A stretch of 64,000 nucleotides of DNA from Sulfurimonas sp. HSL3-1 (GTDB lineage Bacteria > Campylobacterota > Campylobacteria > Campylobacterales > Sulfurimonadaceae). The stretch is from contig NZ_CP147920.1 of the NCBI RefSeq assembly GCF_039645995.1, forward strand, positions 310,001 to 374,000, written 5' to 3'. The stretch's first letter is position 1, and every line of letters begins with the position of its first letter. Below the pieces are notes generated by a model. That model was not told where the DNA came from. It saw nothing but the letters and a program-made list of their open reading frames with translations, and did not search any database. Positions 1-8,216 of the stretch are shown here, piece after piece. Both the position numbers and the translations under genes were made by a program.

Positions 1-364
1 GTTCAATGTTGAAGAGCCGCTTGCTGTTCTCGATGCGCAGCCGCAGCTCCTCGAGGGCGAAGGGTTTGCGGATGTAGTCGTGGGCGCCGGCCTCGAACCC
101 GGCCTTCAGCCGGGCCGTGTCTTCATAGGCGGTGACGAGGATGGCGGGGGTGGTAACGCTCAGTTCGCGCAGGCTCCGCAGCAGGGCGATGCCGTTCTGG
201 CCGGGGACGTTGATGTCGAAAATGAAGAGGTCGTAGTGCTTTGCGTCGATCAGGGCCGTTGCTTCGTCGGCCGTATAGGCCCGGTCCGTCTCGTAATGAT
301 CCGCCAGGTAGTCGCCGACGATGTCGGAGAGAACGGGGTCGTCCTCGAGCAGCAGTATGCGCAT
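1..364 (-). CDS. Response regulator, receiver domain (partial, OmpR/PhoB-like)
   Basis: Two-component response regulator cut by the window edge; only the first 121 residues are visible. The receiver fold is complete: acidic pair D8/D9, phosphoacceptor D50 in the FDINVPG strand, switch T78 and conserved K100 followed by PF. The sequence after K100 continues as expected for a linker to a winged-helix DNA-binding domain, but that domain and any sensor kinase lie beyond base 1. The ATG at 364 is preceded by a GAAGGCGG ribosome site. The gene is the last visible member of a minus-strand block of copper-handling genes. The 11-bp-pitch tandem repeats at 1069, 3181 and 10456 are the type of site OmpR-family regulators bind, so it is the natural candidate for a CusR/CopR-like regulator. 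That function is inferred from context. Confidence 0.85.
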   Translation of the reverse strand, partial: MRILLLEDDPVLSDIVGDYLADHYETDRAYTADEATALIDAKHYDLFIFDINVPGQNGIALLRSLRELSVTTPAILVTAYEDTARLKAGFEAGAHDYIRKPFALEELRLRIENSKRLFNIE

Positions 365-429
365 GGCCCGCCTTCATTGGGAATGACCCAGTTTAATCTG
401 TTTGGGGTTAGAAGCGGCTTTCTGGCGCT

Positions 430-639
430 TCAGCCGTTTTCGGTCAACTCCGCTTTGAGCTTTTCGTAGGTACCGATATCGATCTCCCCGCGGGCCAGGC
501 GTTCATCAAGCAGTTCAAGGGCCCTGGAACGCCGGCGGCCGTTGTCACGTCCGGCGGCGGCGAGATAGAACACGGCGGCGATGATCAGCAGGGGAAGCAG
601 CCACCACAGCCACATCCAGCCCATGCCGAAGGTATGCAT
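430..639 (-). CDS. Small SHOCT-domain membrane protein
   Basis: A 69-residue protein with one Trp-rich membrane segment (about residues 8-28), a short basic stretch (GRRRSR), and a C-terminal SHOCT motif (about 38-66, ALELLDERLARGEI followed by TYEKLK). SHOCT is a short helical module found at the C-terminus of many small bacterial membrane proteins and thought to mediate oligomerisation. Such proteins often accompany metal P-type ATPases. It lies between the response regulator and the Met-rich protein on the same strand, so it probably belongs to the copper regulon. No specific function can be read from the sequence. Confidence 0.8.
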   Translation of the reverse strand: MHTFGMGWMWLWWLLPLLIIAAVFYLAAAGRDNGRRRSRALELLDERLARGEIDIGTYEKLKAELTENG

Positions 640-681
640 CTTGTCTCCTTTGGTGGCGGGGCGTTATCCAAGGCAGTCGCC

Positions 682-1026
682 TTAGTTACCCCCGGTACAC
701 TTTTTCTGACCGCCCATGCCCTGGCCGCCCATATTTTTGCCGCCCATGCCCTGCGGCATCATGGGACCGCCTTTGCGCATCTTCATGTTACACATATTGA
801 GCTCCTGCGTCGTCGTGGCGCTGTTGACGCAGCTCTTGACGTTGTCGAGGTGCTGCATCATCATCATACGGTCATGATTCATATCACCGTTCATCATCAT
901 TTTGCCCTGCTGCATGTTGCCTTGCTGCATGCCCATACCGTTGCACTTGCCCATTTGGGCGGCTGCAGCCATTGTCGTCAGTCCAAGTGCCAGCAGCACT
1001 GCCGCTGCGAAAGTGATCGCTTTCAT
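682..1026 (-). CDS. Met-rich periplasmic protein, probable copper binder
   Basis: A 114-residue protein with a clear Sec signal peptide (cleavage near AAAA-QM, about residue 23) and a mature part extremely rich in Met, Gly, Gln, Asn and Lys. Met clusters such as MMMNGDM and DRMMMMQH, plus several Cys (GKC, SCV, MCN, KKC), form a plausible soft-metal sponge for Cu(I) in the periplasm. I do not recognise a named family. It has its own upstream tandem-repeat box (1069-1087), 42 nt before the ATG, separate from the copB promoter, which supports metal-responsive expression. Function is inferred from composition and neighbours. Confidence 0.75.
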   Translation of the reverse strand: MKAITFAAAVLLALGLTTMAAAAQMGKCNGMGMQQGNMQQGKMMMNGDMNHDRMMMMQHLDNVKSCVNSATTTQELNMCNMKMRKGGPMMPQGMGGKNMGGQGMGGQKKCTGGN

Positions 1027-1068
1027 CTTTCATCCTTTGAATGGTATTAACAAACAGTGTAGTGGGAT

Positions 1069-1087
1069 AGTGTGCAGAGAGTGTGCA
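1069..1087 (-). promoter_or_regulatory. Tandem copper-regulon box 1 (upstream of Met-rich protein)
   Basis: On the minus strand this reads TGCACACT-CTC-TGCACACT: two identical octamers with an 11-bp pitch, ending 42 nt before the start codon at 1026. The same arrangement occurs at 3181-3199 and 10456-10474. Direct repeats with an 11-bp pitch are the usual site form of PhoB/OmpR-family regulators. The identity of the bound protein is inferred. Confidence 0.7.
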
Positions 1088-1096
1088 TGCCGGGCC

Positions 1097-3136
1097 TCAG
1101 TGTGCCGCCCGTTTGAGCAGCTGCGCATTCAGGGCGACGATGACGGTGCTGATGGACATCAAAACGGCGCCGAACGCCGGGCCGATGACGATGTTCCAGG
1201 GGGCGAGGACCCCGGCGGCGAGGGGGATGGCGACGAGGTTGTAGCCGCTTGCCCACCAGAGGTTCTCTTTCATCTTGCCGTAGGTGCGGCGCGAAAGCCG
1301 CACGGCGTCCACGACGCTGCGCAGGTCGCTTCGGGTCAGGATGATGTCGGCGCTGTCGATGGCGATGTCCGTCCCCGCGCCGACGGCGATGCCGATGTCT
1401 GCCCCAAGCAGGGAGGGGGCGTCGTTGACGCCGTCGCCGACCATCGCCACGCGCCTGCCTTCGGCCCGGCGCGCTTTGACAAAGGCGAGTTTTTCGTCAG
1501 GCAGCAGCCCCGCGCGATAACGGTCGATGCCCGTCATATCGGCGACGGAGGCGGCGACTGCCTCGTTGTCGCCGGTCAGCATCCAGGTCTCGATGCCGAA
1601 GGATTTCAGCGTCGCAACGGCATCCGCGGAGCTATTGCGGATCCTGTCATCAAGGAGGATGACGCCGAGAGGACGGCGGTCGACGATGACCCAGACCGTC
1701 GTCGATGCGCTGTCGCTGTACGTCTGCAAGGGCGGCGGGATGGTGAGCCTTTCACGCGCAATGAGCTGCGGGCCGCCGACCATAACCGCATGCCCGTCTA
1801 CTTCCGCCGAGGCCCCGATGCCGGGAATGGCCTTGAAAACGTCGGCTCGGAGCGGACGGACCCCGACGCTGTCGGCATAGGCGGTGACGGCGCGGGCGAT
1901 GCTGTGTTCGGAATCGCGTTCCAGCGCGGCGGCATAGGCGAGCATGGCATTGTCATCTTCCAGGGCCACCGTTTTGCTGACGGCCAGGCGCCCTTCGGTG
2001 ACGGTCCCCGTTTTGTCGAAGCAGATGGTGTCGATTCCTCTAAGCGCTTCGAAGGCCTGCCGGTTGCGGATAAGAATGCCCGATTTCGCCGCGAGCGACG
2101 TCGAGATGGCGACGACCAGCGGTACGGCGAGGCCCAGGGCGTGGGGACAGGCGATAATGAGAACGGTCACGCCGCGCAGCACGGCGTCGGCAGGGGAGAG
2201 AAGCAGCGACCAGACGGCGAAGGTGGCACTCCCGGCGGCGAGCGCGGCATAAAAGAGCCATCCCGCGGCGCGGTTGGCCAGGTCCTGGGTGTGCGAGCGG
2301 CTCTGCTGGGCCTCTTTGACGAGGGCGATCACCTGCGACAGGTAGCTTTCGCTGCCGGCCTTGTCGATGCGGACGCGCAGGGCGCCGTCGAGGTTGAGGG
2401 CGCCCATGAAGAGCGTTGATCCAGCGGTTTTGAAGATGGGTTTGGACTCGCCGGTAAGCAGGGCCTCGTTGACGCTGCTCTCCCCCGCTTCGACCGTGCC
2501 GTCCGCGGCGATGTTCTCCCCGGGCCGTACGAGGATGAGGTCGCCCGGCTGCAGGGCCGTGACGTCGACGCTTTCCGAGGTGCCGTCTGCTTTCAGCCGC
2601 GTTGCCGTCTTCGGCATCAGCCGTACGAGGTCTTCAAGGGCGTTGGAGGCGCCGAGGATGCTTTTGGCCTCGATGTAGTGGCCGATAAGCATAATGTCGA
2701 TCAGGGTGGCCAGTTCCCAGAAAAAGGCTTTCCCGCCGGGGAAAAAGAGGGTGGAGACGGAGTAGCCGTAGGCGACGGTGATCGCCATTGAAATCAGGGT
2801 CATCATCCCTGGCTGCCGCGCTTTGAGCTCATCCAGCGTCATCGTCAGGAAGGGTTTGCCGCCGTAGAGGTAGATGAAAGTGGCAAGCAGGGCGGTGACC
2901 TCTCCGCGGTAGGGAAAATCGAAGAGGATGCCGGCCCAGCTTTGGAGCATCGGCGAGAAGAGGAGAATGGGGACGGTGACGATCAGCGATACGATGAAAC
3001 GCCGCCGCATCTCCTCCATGTGGTGCATATGTCCCATGCCGCCGTGTCCGTGCCCCGCATGCGCATGGCCCGCGGCATGTTCGGAATGGTCATGCATTTC
3101 CCCGTATTCATGCTGCATCGTGTGGTCGTGTTCCAT
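1097..3136 (-). CDS. copB: CopB-type heavy-metal P-type ATPase
   Basis: A 679-residue P1B ATPase that exports copper across the inner membrane. The N-terminal 45 residues are a His/Met-rich tail (HDH, HAHAGHGHGG, HMHH) instead of CxxC metal-binding domains. The TGES actuator motif follows. The intramembrane metal motif is CPH (residues 330-332) rather than CPC, which marks the CopB/P1B-3 class. The phosphorylation site DKTGT has its Asp at 374, and GDGVNDAP is present. The nucleotide-domain HP motif is SEHSI where most relatives have SEHP. CPH pumps are tied to Cu(II), Cu(I) or Ag(I) depending on the species, so the exact ion is not settled. A tandem-repeat box ends 44 nt upstream of the ATG, and the porin operon diverges from the same promoter region. 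Confidence 0.92.
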   Translation of the reverse strand: MEHDHTMQHEYGEMHDHSEHAAGHAHAGHGHGGMGHMHHMEEMRRRFIVSLIVTVPILLFSPMLQSWAGILFDFPYRGEVTALLATFIYLYGGKPFLTMTLDELKARQPGMMTLISMAITVAYGYSVSTLFFPGGKAFFWELATLIDIMLIGHYIEAKSILGASNALEDLVRLMPKTATRLKADGTSESVDVTALQPGDLILVRPGENIAADGTVEAGESSVNEALLTGESKPIFKTAGSTLFMGALNLDGALRVRIDKAGSESYLSQVIALVKEAQQSRSHTQDLANRAAGWLFYAALAAGSATFAVWSLLLSPADAVLRGVTVLIIACPHALGLAVPLVVAISTSLAAKSGILIRNRQAFEALRGIDTICFDKTGTVTEGRLAVSKTVALEDDNAMLAYAAALERDSEHSIARAVTAYADSVGVRPLRADVFKAIPGIGASAEVDGHAVMVGGPQLIARERLTIPPPLQTYSDSASTTVWVIVDRRPLGVILLDDRIRNSSADAVATLKSFGIETWMLTGDNEAVAASVADMTGIDRYRAGLLPDEKLAFVKARRAEGRRVAMVGDGVNDAPSLLGADIGIAVGAGTDIAIDSADIILTRSDLRSVVDAVRLSRRTYGKMKENLWWASGYNLVAIPLAAGVLAPWNIVIGPAFGAVLMSISTVIVALNAQLLKRAAH

Positions 3137-3180
3137 GGGGACTCCTTCGTTATGCTAGCTTTCCGTCATCATAAAACGAT

Positions 3181-3199
3181 TCTGTGCACACAGTGTGCA
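3181..3199 (-). promoter_or_regulatory. Tandem copper-regulon box 2 (copB / porin divergent promoter)
   Basis: On the minus strand this reads TGCACACT-GTG-TGCACAGA, pitch 11 bp, 44 nt before the copB start codon and 104 nt before the divergent porin gene. The GTGTGCACAC core is also self-complementary. It matches boxes 1 and 3 in both halves and in distance to the minus-strand start codon. Confidence 0.7.
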
Positions 3200-3303
3200 C
3201 ACTATGCCGATAGGGTTTTCGTAGACACCTTTCGGGTGCCCATCCAAATCACGGGCAGCGCCGATACCCACCGCGGTGTCGGCGCCCGGTCAAAGGAGCA
3301 GTC

Positions 3304-4425
3304 ATGAGACGTTTGAAGCTGCAGGGAACACTGCTGCTTTCCCTGGTGACGGTGCTGACGGCGCAGGATGATATCGCGCAGTTGCGCGAAGAGATCGTTT
3401 CGCTGAAAACTTCGGTTGCCGAATTGCAGCGTAGCCAGGAGACGAATGCCGACGCCGCCTTCACCCTTTCGGGGTATGCGGCGGCGGGGTATGCCTACGC
3501 CGAACACACCAACGGCGGGTTCGACCTGGTGCAGTTCTCGCCGATTTTCCAGTACGCCTACACGGACCTTGTTCTCTTCACCGGCGAACTTGAAACGAAA
3601 ATGAATGACGATCTGGAGACGAGCGTGGAGCTGGAGTATGCCTCGGCGAGCATCTTCCTCAACGACTACATGGTGCTGGTCGCCGGTAAGTTCCTTTCCC
3701 CGCTGGGGCAGTTCCGGCAGAACCTGCATCCTTCGTGGATCAACAAGCTGCCGACGGAGCCGATCGGTTTCGGGGAAGACGGCGCCGCCCCTATCTCCTT
3801 TACCGGCCTTGGCCTGCGAGGCGGCATCCCGCTGGGGGCGCTGCAGAGCAATTACACCCTCTTCGTCGCCAACGCTCCCGTGCTGGAACTTGCCGATGAC
3901 AATAATACGAGCATCGGCGCGATCGCCGCGGAGGGCCCCACCAGTTCCGATACGGCGGGCTACACCGTCGGTCTGCGCTATGCAATCGACCCGCTGCCTA
4001 ACTGCGAGATCGGCGTCTCCAGCGCCTACGGCAAGGCGGCGCTCGAAGGGGAATCGAAACGCGATTACAGCGTGTTCGATGCGGACCTCTCATGGCACTA
4101 CGACGGCGCGGACCTGAAAGCGGAATACAGCCAGCAGAAGGTCGGGAAACTGGGCAGCAGCATCGCTCCTGCCGCCTTCACCTGGAAGGCGTGGTACGCG
4201 CAGCTGGCCTATCAGTTCGGAGCGCTGCCCGTGGAACCCGTCGTGCGTTACGGGGCGTTCCGACCGGCCGATTTCGATCTCGATCGCGACCAGGTATCAG
4301 TGGGGCTCAACTATCTGTTCGCCCCGAGCGTTATCGCCAAGGTAGCGTACGAATTCAACAATGCGGACAAGGCGCCGGAGTATGACGATAACCGACTCCT
4401 GGCCCAGTTTGCCTTCGGTTTTTAG
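3304..4425 (+). CDS. Outer-membrane porin
   Basis: A 373-residue protein with a signal peptide (residues 1 to about 20), a short coiled-coil stretch (about 22-48, DDIAQLREEIVSLKTSVAELQ), and a long region of alternating strands ending in FAFGF, the terminal aromatic signature of BAM-assembled beta-barrels. An N-terminal periplasmic coiled coil followed by a barrel is usual for Campylobacterota porins. The substrate is not evident. It is transcribed divergently from copB over a shared regulatory box, and a small cytochrome c follows after 6 nt. A role in metal or metalloid stress is therefore possible but unproven. Confidence 0.8.
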   Translation: MRRLKLQGTLLLSLVTVLTAQDDIAQLREEIVSLKTSVAELQRSQETNADAAFTLSGYAAAGYAYAEHTNGGFDLVQFSPIFQYAYTDLVLFTGELETKMNDDLETSVELEYASASIFLNDYMVLVAGKFLSPLGQFRQNLHPSWINKLPTEPIGFGEDGAAPISFTGLGLRGGIPLGALQSNYTLFVANAPVLELADDNNTSIGAIAAEGPTSSDTAGYTVGLRYAIDPLPNCEIGVSSAYGKAALEGESKRDYSVFDADLSWHYDGADLKAEYSQQKVGKLGSSIAPAAFTWKAWYAQLAYQFGALPVEPVVRYGAFRPADFDLDRDQVSVGLNYLFAPSVIAKVAYEFNNADKAPEYDDNRLLAQFAFGF

Positions 4426-4431
4426 GAGGGG

Positions 4432-4695
4432 ATGATGAACCGGTTTACACGATTAATCTGTATCCAGGCGATGGCGGCGGGTGCCCTTTACGCGGCGCCC
4501 GGCAGTGGGGGTGACCCCGTCAACGGGGCGAAGGTGTGGGCCGACACCTGTGTACGGTGTCATAACATGAGGCCCCCTTCGAACCTTTCCGAACGCGCAT
4601 GGCGCATCTCCATGCAGCACATGCGGGTCCGTGCCAACCTGACGGGCAAAGAGGCGCGTGATACGCTGGCGTTTATTCTGGAATCGAAAGAGTGA
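4432..4695 (+). CDS. Small periplasmic mono-haem cytochrome c
   Basis: An 87-residue protein with an export signal (about 1-22) and a single CxxCH haem site (CVRCH) at about residues 40-44. Met residues further on (MQHM, MRV) could supply the axial ligand. A strong AGGAGGGG ribosome site overlaps the spacer after the porin stop codon, so the two genes are co-transcribed. It resembles the small class I cytochromes that act as soluble electron carriers. Its partner here is unknown. Confidence 0.8.
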   Translation: MMNRFTRLICIQAMAAGALYAAPGSGGDPVNGAKVWADTCVRCHNMRPPSNLSERAWRISMQHMRVRANLTGKEARDTLAFILESKE

Positions 4696-4700
4696 CCGCA

Positions 4701-4738
4701 GGGCCGAGGTGGGCGAGCCCACCCAAGGCCCGTTTCTT
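4701..4738. terminator. Stem-loop between convergent genes
   Basis: GGGCC and GGCCC bracket an inner GTGGG/CCCAC stem in the 57-bp gap between the cytochrome c gene (+) and the lipoprotein gene (-). A short T-rich stretch follows on the plus strand (GTTTCTT). It probably serves as a terminator; the T-run is weak. Confidence 0.5.
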
Positions 4739-4752
4739 CCACCTCTCCTTTT

Positions 4753-5064
4753 TTATTTCGACGCGTTGTATTCGAGCGTCAGTTTGCCGGTTTCGGGGTC
4801 TCTGACACAGTCGTAGACCGCTTCAACCGTCTGCGCATTCATGACGCATCCCATGCGCGGATCGTCCGTTGACATCTGGGTCAGGACCGCACGCTGCTTC
4901 TTGGCAAGCTCCGAACTGCCGCTGACCATATTGGCCCCGCATTTGCCGGCACCGCATTTCATGGCGCCGGCGGTAGGGGTATCGGAGGCTTTTTTCTGAT
5001 CGCTGCAGCCCGCGAGGGCGACAAACGCTGCGAGCAGCGCGGCGGTATAAAGAGTCTGTTTCAT
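4753..5064 (-). CDS. Lipoprotein with KCGxGKCG motif, last gene of the cus operon
   Basis: A 103-residue predicted lipoprotein: signal peptide with lipobox LAGC (lipidated C20), a flexible linker, then MKCGAGKCGANM at about residues 35-46, and two further Cys (about C73 and C85) in the C-terminal half. The start codon overlaps the cusA stop codon as ATGA, so it is the fourth gene of the cusC-cusB-cusA operon. The repeated GKCG unit resembles the EGKCG repeats of copper-binding bufferin/HvfA peptides, but the rest of the protein does not look like that family. A periplasmic metal-binding or chaperone role beside the efflux pump is inferred. Confidence 0.75.
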   Translation of the reverse strand: MKQTLYTAALLAAFVALAGCSDQKKASDTPTAGAMKCGAGKCGANMVSGSSELAKKQRAVLTQMSTDDPRMGCVMNAQTVEAVYDCVRDPETGKLTLEYNASK

Positions 5065-8000
5065 CTGTTTTCCTTTGGTGTGGTGTGGGCATTGTCGCCC
5101 GGTTGTTGGTTCAAGTGGCGCCGCTCGTACATCTCGTAGAGAATCGGGATGATGAGGAGGCTGAGCAGTGCCGAGGTGACGATCCCGCCGAGCATCGGGG
5201 CGGCGATGCGCTGCATCACCTCACTGCCGACCCCGTGGGTGTACATGATGGGGGCGAGGCCGGCGAGGATGGAGAAGACCGTCATCAGCTTGGGCCGCAC
5301 CCGTTTGACGGCCCCCTCATTGATCGCCGCTTTCAGCGCTTCGGCGTCGAAACGTTCGCCTAGCGCCGCGCGGGAGGCCTCCACGCTGTCGGTGAGATAG
5401 ACGATCATGACGATCGCCGTCTCCGCAGCGATCCCCAGCAGGGCGAGAAAACCGACGACGACGGCGATGCTCATGCTGAAGTGGAGCATCCAGACATAGA
5501 GAATGCCGCCCAGCAGGGCGAAGGGCAGCGTCAGGAAGACGATCAGGGTCGCGACGAAACGCCGCAGCGAGAGGTAGATGAGCAGCAAAATCACCGCCAG
5601 CACCGCCGGGATGATCCAGCGCATCTTCTCCATGGCCGAAGCGAGGTATTCCGCCTGGCCGGCCCATTCCATGTGGTAGCCCGGCGGCAGCGGGAAGTTT
5701 GAGAGCGCCTTCAGCGCCGCTTCCTTGTAGGCGACGGCGCCGATGCCCGGGCGCGGTGTGATGTAAACATAGGTGACCGGCGTCGCCATCTCACTCTTGA
5801 TCACCGAGGCGCTTTCGCGGTAGCGGACGTCGGCGAAGGTGGAGAGCGGGACGAAGCCCAGCGGCGTCTTGACGGGAAGGGCACGGATATCGTCAAGGTT
5901 CCGCCGTTCATCCTCTTCGAGGCGCAGGGCGACGGGGTAGCGTTCGATCCCTTTGTAGAGCGTCGTCACCTGCATGCCGCCGATGGCCGCGCGGGTATAT
6001 TCAAGCAGGGCCGCCTTGGAGAGTCCGTAGCGCTGCAGCGCCGTTTCGTCTATGGCGATGTCGATATAGTAGCCCGCGGCGGAGCGGTCGGCGAAGACCG
6101 ATTGGGATTCGGGGAGCGGCATCAGTTTCTGCTCGATGGCTTGTGCCAGCCGCTGCAGCGTCGCGGCGTCGCTGCCGTAGAGCTTGATGCCCACGGGGGT
6201 GCGGATGCCGCTTAAAAGCATATCGATCCGGCCGCGGATGGGGTAGGTCCAGGAGTTGACAAGCCCGGGCACCTGGAGGGCGGCCTCCATGTCGTTGCGC
6301 AGTTGTTCAAAGGTCACCCCTTCGCGCCACTGGGAAGGATCTTTGAAGGTGATGATCGTCTCCAGCATCCCCAGGGGGGCGGGGTCGGTGGCGGTGTCGG
6401 CACGCCCTCCTTTGCCAAAGACCGTCTCCACCTCCGGGAAGCTTTTGAGGATCTTGTCCGTCTTCTGCGTCAACGCCTTGCTCTGGTCGATACTGATCCC
6501 AAACGGCGTGACCGGCATGTACATGAACGTTTGTTCATTGAGCATCGGCATGAACTCCCACTCGAGCTTTTCGTACAGCGGCGCGATGGCGACGAGGAGG
6601 GCGAGTGAGGCGGCGAGGACGAGGTAGCGCAGTTTCAGCCCCCATCTCAGCAGAGGCTGGTAGAGCCAGAGGAAGAAGCGGTTGATCGGGTTGGCCGTCT
6701 CTTCGCGGATGGGACCGCGGATAAAGGAGACCATCAGCACCGGCACCAGTGTGACGGCGAGAACGGCGCCTGCGGACATGGCGAAGGTCTTGGTGAATGC
6801 CAGCGGGGTAAAGAGCAGCCCCTCCTCGCCCGAGAGGGCGAAAATAGGCAGGAAGGAGACGACGACGAGGGCGAGGGCGAAGAAGATGGGCCGGCCCACC
6901 TGCTGCGCCGCCGCCACGACCGTCTCCGCATGCTCGGACGGCGTCAGCTCCCGGCCCAGCTCCCCGTGCTTTTTGCGCAGCCGCTTGTGGGCGTTCTCGA
7001 TCATGACGATGCTCGCGTCCACGACGGTTCCCAGCGCGATGGCGATCCCCCCGAGGCTCATGATGTTGCTGCCGATCCCGGCAAGCTTCATCAGCGCGAA
7101 GGTCGCCCCGATGACGAGCGGCAGCACGAGCAGCACGATGAGCGAGGAGCGCAGGTGCATCAGGAAAAGGCCGATAATGAGCACGACGATAATGCTCTCC
7201 TCGACGAGGGTGTCCGTCAGGGTAGCGATCGCCTTGTCGATCAGCCCGGAGCGGTCGTAAGTGGTAATGACGTCGACCCCGTCGATATGCAGGGCGGCCA
7301 TTTTTGCCTTGATCCGCTGGATGACGCTGTAGACGTCCTCGCCGTAGCGCACCATGACAATTCCGCCGACGACCTCGCCTTCGCCGTTAAGGTCCGCCAC
7401 CCCCCGGCGGGCGGCGGGCACGACTTCCACCCTTCCCAGCTGCGCGAGGGTGACGGGGATGCCGTCTTTGACGGTGACGACGAGGTTACGGATGGAGTCC
7501 AGGTCCTTGAGGTAGCCCTCCGCCTGCACCATCCACTCGAAGCCGTTCTGGATGACGATGCGCCCGCCGGTATCGTTGTTGTTCTGCCGCAGCACCCGGG
7601 CGACGTCGCCGACGGAGAGGCCGTAGCGGATAAGCGCGTCGTTGTTGACGGTGAGCTGGAAGGTCGGCACGAAGCCGCCCACGGTGGCCACGTCGCTGAC
7701 GCCGTCGACGCCCATCAGGGCGTATTTGAAGTAGTAGTCCTGCAGGGTGCGCAGTTCGGCGAGGCTTTTCGTTTTCGACGTCAGCGCGTATTCATAGACC
7801 CATCCCACTCCCGAGGCGTCCGGCCCCAGGGCGACCTCCATCCCCTCGGGCAGTTTGCTCTGGATGGCGGCAAGCTGCTCCAGGACCCGTGAGCGGGCCC
7901 AGTAGAGGTCCGTTCCCTCTTTGAAAATGATGTAGATGAGCGCGTTTTCATAGGTAGAGAAGCCGCGCACGGTGCGGATATCGGCGATGGAGAGGAACTG

Positions 8001-8213
8001 CGACACCAGCGGGTAGGTCCCCTGGTCCTCGACGATCTCCGGGCTCTGTCCCTTCCAGGTGACCTGTACGATCACCTGGGGCGGGGAGAGGTCCGGCAGG
8101 GCGTCAAGCGGCGTCGTGATCATCGCCCGGTAGGCACCGAAAACGAGAAAAAGCGTCGCCATGATGACGAGAAAGCGGTTTTTGACGCTGAAGGCGATAA
8201 GGCGTTCGATCAT
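5061..8213 (-). CDS. cusA: CusA-like RND heavy-metal efflux pump
   Basis: A 1050-residue HME-family RND inner-membrane pump driven by the proton gradient. Layout is typical: an N-terminal membrane helix, a large periplasmic loop, a bundle of helices (about 340-530), a second helix and periplasmic loop, and a C-terminal bundle. The three methionines that relay Cu(I)/Ag(I) in E. coli CusA have clear counterparts at M566 (MYMPV), M616 (PLGMLE) and M665 (RIDML), which supports monovalent copper or silver over Zn/Co/Cd. It is translated between cusB (3-nt gap) and the Cys-motif lipoprotein (ATGA overlap). Confidence 0.95.
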   Translation of the reverse strand: MIERLIAFSVKNRFLVIMATLFLVFGAYRAMITTPLDALPDLSPPQVIVQVTWKGQSPEIVEDQGTYPLVSQFLSIADIRTVRGFSTYENALIYIIFKEGTDLYWARSRVLEQLAAIQSKLPEGMEVALGPDASGVGWVYEYALTSKTKSLAELRTLQDYYFKYALMGVDGVSDVATVGGFVPTFQLTVNNDALIRYGLSVGDVARVLRQNNNDTGGRIVIQNGFEWMVQAEGYLKDLDSIRNLVVTVKDGIPVTLAQLGRVEVVPAARRGVADLNGEGEVVGGIVMVRYGEDVYSVIQRIKAKMAALHIDGVDVITTYDRSGLIDKAIATLTDTLVEESIIVVLIIGLFLMHLRSSLIVLLVLPLVIGATFALMKLAGIGSNIMSLGGIAIALGTVVDASIVMIENAHKRLRKKHGELGRELTPSEHAETVVAAAQQVGRPIFFALALVVVSFLPIFALSGEEGLLFTPLAFTKTFAMSAGAVLAVTLVPVLMVSFIRGPIREETANPINRFFLWLYQPLLRWGLKLRYLVLAASLALLVAIAPLYEKLEWEFMPMLNEQTFMYMPVTPFGISIDQSKALTQKTDKILKSFPEVETVFGKGGRADTATDPAPLGMLETIITFKDPSQWREGVTFEQLRNDMEAALQVPGLVNSWTYPIRGRIDMLLSGIRTPVGIKLYGSDAATLQRLAQAIEQKLMPLPESQSVFADRSAAGYYIDIAIDETALQRYGLSKAALLEYTRAAIGGMQVTTLYKGIERYPVALRLEEDERRNLDDIRALPVKTPLGFVPLSTFADVRYRESASVIKSEMATPVTYVYITPRPGIGAVAYKEAALKALSNFPLPPGYHMEWAGQAEYLASAMEKMRWIIPAVLAVILLLIYLSLRRFVATLIVFLTLPFALLGGILYVWMLHFSMSIAVVVGFLALLGIAAETAIVMIVYLTDSVEASRAALGERFDAEALKAAINEGAVKRVRPKLMTVFSILAGLAPIMYTHGVGSEVMQRIAAPMLGGIVTSALLSLLIIPILYEMYERRHLNQQPGDNAHTTPKENR

Positions 8214-8216
8214 CCC

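Noticed and set aside
1-364. A different frame from ATG 377 on the minus strand (84 codons).
   Set aside because: The Arg/Pro/His-rich product is a shadow; the frame from 364 has a clean receiver domain.
902-2419. A 505-codon open frame on the plus strand across copB.
   Set aside because: It is antisense to a clear P-type ATPase with all motifs; GC-rich genes give such shadow frames. No ribosome site and low-complexity composition.
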